Part shown: one piece after another, positions 6,578 through 9,041 of the stretch
Layout of the letters: each line of letters opens with the position of its first letter
How positions within the stretch are numbered: position 1 is the stretch's first letter
Origin: CAMDBL01 sp964498125
GTDB lineage: Bacteria > Pseudomonadota > Alphaproteobacteria > Rhizobiales > Hyphomicrobiaceae
Length of the DNA stretch: 9,041 nucleotides
Reading direction: 5' to 3'
Assembly (NCBI GenBank): GCA_964498125.1
Contig: CAZCGE010000004.1
Location: forward strand, 1-9,041
The notes under the pieces: model-generated
The model's database searches: none
What the model was told of the DNA's origin: nothing
The model's input: only the letters and a program-made list of their open reading frames with translations
Position numbers and translations under genes: made by a program

Positions 6578-6857
6578 GACGGATGCCTTCGGTTTTCTGT
6601 GCACCGCGGTTGGCGCGTTGTCCCGACTCGCGATTGTCAGAGCTATCTGAAGGCGTGTAGGTCGCGAAGCACGCCGACGACCACCTGCTGTGGATAAGCA
6701 TGGGGGGACGCGCACGAGCGATGCGATCGTGGGAAAAGTCGCTGGCTGCGCTCGCCGGATGGTCCGAATCGTGTGCTCGGTACTGACATTTCCCATCAAT
6801 GGCCACAACTCATGCCTCACCAAGTCAGGGGCATGGACAACCAAGCAGGAGGCACTC
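6578..6857. promoter_or_regulatory. Divergent intergenic region of two unknown genes, with a DnaA-box 9-mer
   Basis: This 280-base space must carry the promoters of both flanking genes, although no confident -35/-10 pair is visible. It contains TGTGGATAA (6689-6697), the exact reverse complement of the DnaA-box consensus TTATCCACA. It also has an inverted repeat GGCGTG (6652-6657) / CACGCC (6670-6675) with a 12-base loop. Only one box is present and no AT-rich unwinding region accompanies it, so an origin is unlikely; a DnaA-responsive promoter or chance occurrence is more plausible. AGGAGG at 6847-6852 is the ribosome binding site of the rightward gene. Confidence 0.4.
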
Positions 6858-8441
6858 ATGGCAAGCCGGTCAGCCGTTGCGCGGATGGTCAAAATGGTGG
6901 CGGCAGAGGTGGCCGAGGGACAGCTGGGTGACGCCTCGCAGCTGGCGATGGAGGCCATCGTCCGCTCGCCTGAGCTGACGGCCGACCTGCTTGCGCTGAT
7001 CATCAAGGAGGGAGAGAAAAAGCGACCGGACGACAAAGTCGTATCGGCCTATGGCTTCCTTCTGGGCCATGCGCTGGAGCAGATTCGCTATGCGGTCGAT
7101 CGCAAGAGTCCCGGCGGCCTGGCGCTTGCCGATGACCTGCGCCGGACACTGTTGGCGGCCGGAACCGACGGGCGCATCAGCGCCCCCATCATGCTGCTCG
7201 TGTTGCATCTCTTCGCCGCTGCCAAGCTCGAGATGGGAGACGAGCTGCGCGACCTCATGCAGCGCATGATGGAGGCCGATGTTGATGCCCGCGCCAAGGT
7301 TGAGCCCGGCGCGTGGAGCAACCACATCGCCGACATGGTGGAGGAGCTCGAGGGCGATCCCTTTGCCATTCATGGCTTCCTTGAGGAAACCTTCACGGCG
7401 ATGCCCGAGACCATGCGGGCCGACTTCGTCATGGCGACTTTCGCGGAAGACGAGCAGGCGATACGCGAGGCAACCATCGGCTTCCTCTGCAGCGAATGGT
7501 CATCCATCCGTTTCAAGGTGGCCGAACTACTCGAGCAGGCCGCCCCTCATGGCTTGGTAAGCCCGACCATGCTGCGACGCATGATTGGCTTGCGTAATTG
7601 GCTTCCTGCCGAGCAGCGCCCGGCTCTTGATCGGGCGATCAAGGCATGCCGCCAGAACGGGGTGGAGTGTGCCAGCTGGCCGAAGGCCACGACCAGCCGC
7701 GTGCTGAACACCGGTATCGACGGCTCCGGTGCCCACAGCATGCTGGTCATTCTAGCCGAGGGCCGCAAGCATGCCGTCGCCGCCATGCTCGGCAAGCTCG
7801 GCGCCGGCGTGCGTGATGCCTGGGTCAGACACGGTCTGTCCAACGCTGAGCTGAAGGACGTCGAGAAGCGCTTTTCGGTCGAGGCTTTCCTCAAGCCGAC
7901 CACGTTCGAATATGCAGCTATCGCCACCCGCTACCTGCTGGCCATGAACGTGGCGGCGGCAACCATGCCGCCATTCGGCCTGTTGAGCTTCGCAGAGGCG
8001 GTCGGGCTCGACGGCCTCAACCCGGAAATCATGCCGACCGAACGGCTGGTTGATACCCTGATCAAGGACATCCCACCGGAGCAGCTGTCGCCGGCGGGCA
8101 TCAGTGCCGCTCTGTCGGCAAGCACACTTTGGTCTGAGCGATATCCGATGCTCGAAAGCTGGTTTGAGGACAGCGAGGATGTCAGGACTCTGGTGGCAGG
8201 GCGTGGCAGCAAGCTGAAACGGCAGGCGGCGGTGATAGCCGGACCACTGCAGCAGCGCCGCCGCAGCTGGGCACACCTTGTGGCCTGGACGGCCTTTGTG
8301 ATGAAGCACGAATCTTCCGGATCGCACTGGCAGGACTTTGCCATTGTCGCCCGAGAACTCCTCGGCGCGCGCCCGCTCAGCGAAATCCCATTCATGCACA
8401 TCATCGCCGAGGCCACCATGGCCGTGCACCGCAGCTCCTGA
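6858..8441 (+). CDS. Large all-helical protein of unknown function, 527 aa
   Basis: AGGAGG (6847-6852) five bases before ATG 6858 decides the start; the open frame to 6690 upstream is not protein-like. The sequence is almost wholly alpha-helical, with recurring helix-pair patterns such as GDASQLAMEAIVRSPELTAD (24-43) and MADFV-type segments near 186-210. A short beta-like island, AHSMLVILAEGRKHAVAAML (292-311), is followed by GVRDAWVRHGLS. The C-terminal region (about 400-527) is again helical and Trp-rich. This suggests a HEAT/TPR-like scaffold with an inserted small segment. There is no catalytic motif, signal peptide or membrane helix. I associate similar proteins with uncharacterised genes of rhizobial accessory regions, but give no function. 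It is divergent from the 298-aa gene and converges on the helicase gene. Confidence 0.85.
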   Translation: MASRSAVARMVKMVAAEVAEGQLGDASQLAMEAIVRSPELTADLLALIIKEGEKKRPDDKVVSAYGFLLGHALEQIRYAVDRKSPGGLALADDLRRTLLAAGTDGRISAPIMLLVLHLFAAAKLEMGDELRDLMQRMMEADVDARAKVEPGAWSNHIADMVEELEGDPFAIHGFLEETFTAMPETMRADFVMATFAEDEQAIREATIGFLCSEWSSIRFKVAELLEQAAPHGLVSPTMLRRMIGLRNWLPAEQRPALDRAIKACRQNGVECASWPKATTSRVLNTGIDGSGAHSMLVILAEGRKHAVAAMLGKLGAGVRDAWVRHGLSNAELKDVEKRFSVEAFLKPTTFEYAAIATRYLLAMNVAAATMPPFGLLSFAEAVGLDGLNPEIMPTERLVDTLIKDIPPEQLSPAGISAALSASTLWSERYPMLESWFEDSEDVRTLVAGRGSKLKRQAAVIAGPLQQRRRSWAHLVAWTAFVMKHESSGSHWQDFAIVARELLGARPLSEIPFMHIIAEATMAVHRSS

Positions 8442-8448
8442 AATCAGG
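8437..8448. terminator. Short hairpin at the 3' end of the 527-aa gene
   Basis: CCTGA (8437-8441, containing the stop codon) is mirrored by TCAGG (8444-8448), giving a realistic 4-bp stem CCTG-AAAT-CAGG. No T-run follows, so this is a weak candidate at best. Confidence 0.15.
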
Positions 8449-8571
8449 TGACACCGCTAACCTCGACCACCTCGCGAAGGAGAAACGGTTGTCCTAACGA
8501 ATTGTCGATGCCGACGCTGAGCTTCCGACACTGTTGCGCATCGCGCTGTCGCTACCAAACCAGTTGAGGCC

Positions 8572-8584
8572 CCTGACCTTCAGG
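8572..8584. terminator. Short hairpin at the 3' end of the helicase gene
   Basis: CCTGA (8572-8576) pairs with TCAGG (8580-8584), the latter overlapping the minus-strand stop codon. It has the same arms as the hairpin ending the convergent neighbour gene. There is no T-run. The 138-base gap between the two genes shows nothing else recognisable. Confidence 0.15.
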
Positions 8585-9041
8585 AAGCCTGGGCGGCGAA
8601 CGCGGCGTCGTCCAGCGCGAGCAGCTCCCTGAGCTTCGACCACCGCCGTCGCCCCTGTACACCGCGAACGGCGATGCCGATCGCCTTACGTTGGCCGACG
8701 AGTACGACTAGGCGCTTGCCTCGCGTCATGCCGGTATAGAGCAGATTGCGCTGCAGCATGGTGTAGTGCTGGGTCGCCATCGGCATCACCACGGCCGGAT
8801 ATTCAGAGCCCTGCGACTTGTGGATCGTGGTGGCGTAGGCGAGCACAACTTCATCCAACTCACCGAACGGGTAGGCCACCGACCGGCCGTCGACGTCGAC
8901 AGTCAGCTGGCCTTCATCGTGGTCGATGGCCGTGATGAAGCCGATATCGCCGTTGAATACCTCGCGGTCGTAGTTGTTCTCGATCTGCATGACCTTGTCG
9001 CCCACCCGGTAGGTAAAGCCGAACCGCTCGACGGCAGAGCC
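8580..9041 (-). CDS. RecD-like SF1 DNA helicase, C-terminal part (runs off window)
   Basis: The frame is open from base 9041 and begins GSAVERFGFTYRVGDKVMQI, so 5' sequence lies outside the window; the GTG at 9005 is not the true start. The visible 153 residues form the end of an SF1B RecD-type helicase. RVGDKVMQIENNYDREVFNGD and GDIGFITAID belong to the SH3-like insert. ATTIHKSQGSEYPAVVMP (about 71-88) is the motif-V region, and LLYTGMTRGKRLVVLVG (about 100-116) is motif VI with the arginine finger. A short tail ends AAFAAQAS. Such proteins are ATP-dependent 5'-3' DNA helicases of the RecD2/TraA-related group. The Walker A and B motifs cannot be judged here. The segment looks intact. Confidence 0.9.
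   Translation of the reverse strand, partial: GSAVERFGFTYRVGDKVMQIENNYDREVFNGDIGFITAIDHDEGQLTVDVDGRSVAYPFGELDEVVLAYATTIHKSQGSEYPAVVMPMATQHYTMLQRNLLYTGMTRGKRLVVLVGQRKAIGIAVRGVQGRRRWSKLRELLALDDAAFAAQAS

Noticed and set aside
6578..6857. Replication origin
   Set aside because: There is only one DnaA box, no AT-rich region, no iterons, and no replication initiator gene nearby.
7752..8429. Minus-strand open frame (225 codons) over the 527-aa gene
   Set aside because: It is a shadow of the plus-strand gene, which has a strong ribosome binding site and coherent helical pattern.
1..9041. CRISPR array, tRNA or rRNA gene
   Set aside because: No regularly spaced repeats and no cloverleaf or rRNA-like sequence were seen on either strand.

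Overview
The window is high-GC DNA with alphaproteobacterial character. The protein sequences read most like Hyphomicrobiales (Bradyrhizobium/Mesorhizobium-type) genes; this is a judgement from memory of such proteins, not a search. It looks like an accessory region: a broken IS21-family transposase at the left edge, several genes of unknown function, a nuclease with an odd N-terminus, and the end of a RecD-type helicase at the right edge.

Layout. (1) Bases 2-571 hold the end of an IS21-family IstA transposase cut short at its C-terminus. It stops inside a 51-bp pair of facing IS21-like ends (567-617). (2) A thermonuclease-family gene (662-1402, minus) and an HD-domain hydrolase gene (1418-2089, plus) lie back to back with almost no gap. 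(3) After a 321-bp stretch without a convincing gene comes a tight pair: a dienelactone hydrolase family protein (2411-3079) and a glyoxalase-like VOC protein (3102-3932). (4) After about 255 bp comes a glutathione S-transferase reading frame (4188-4877). Its 13th codon is TGA, exactly where relatives carry the active-site cysteine. (5) A small unknown gene (5124-5483, minus) follows, then two larger unknown genes transcribed away from each other (5681-6577, minus; 6858-8441, plus). Their shared 280-bp intergenic region contains one perfect DnaA-box 9-mer. (6) The C-terminal part of a RecD-like helicase (8580-9041, minus) runs off the right edge and converges on the 527-residue unknown gene.

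How the genes may work together. The dienelactone hydrolase, VOC protein and GST are all of kinds found in aromatic or electrophile metabolism. Only the first two are close enough to suggest one operon. No larger system is evident. The most interesting signal is the in-frame TGA in the GST: a selenocysteine codon, a simple nonsense mutation, or a sequence error. A GC-rich stem-loop sits at a distance compatible with a loose bacterial SECIS, but GC-rich coding DNA makes such stems common, and no selenocysteine machinery is visible in the window.
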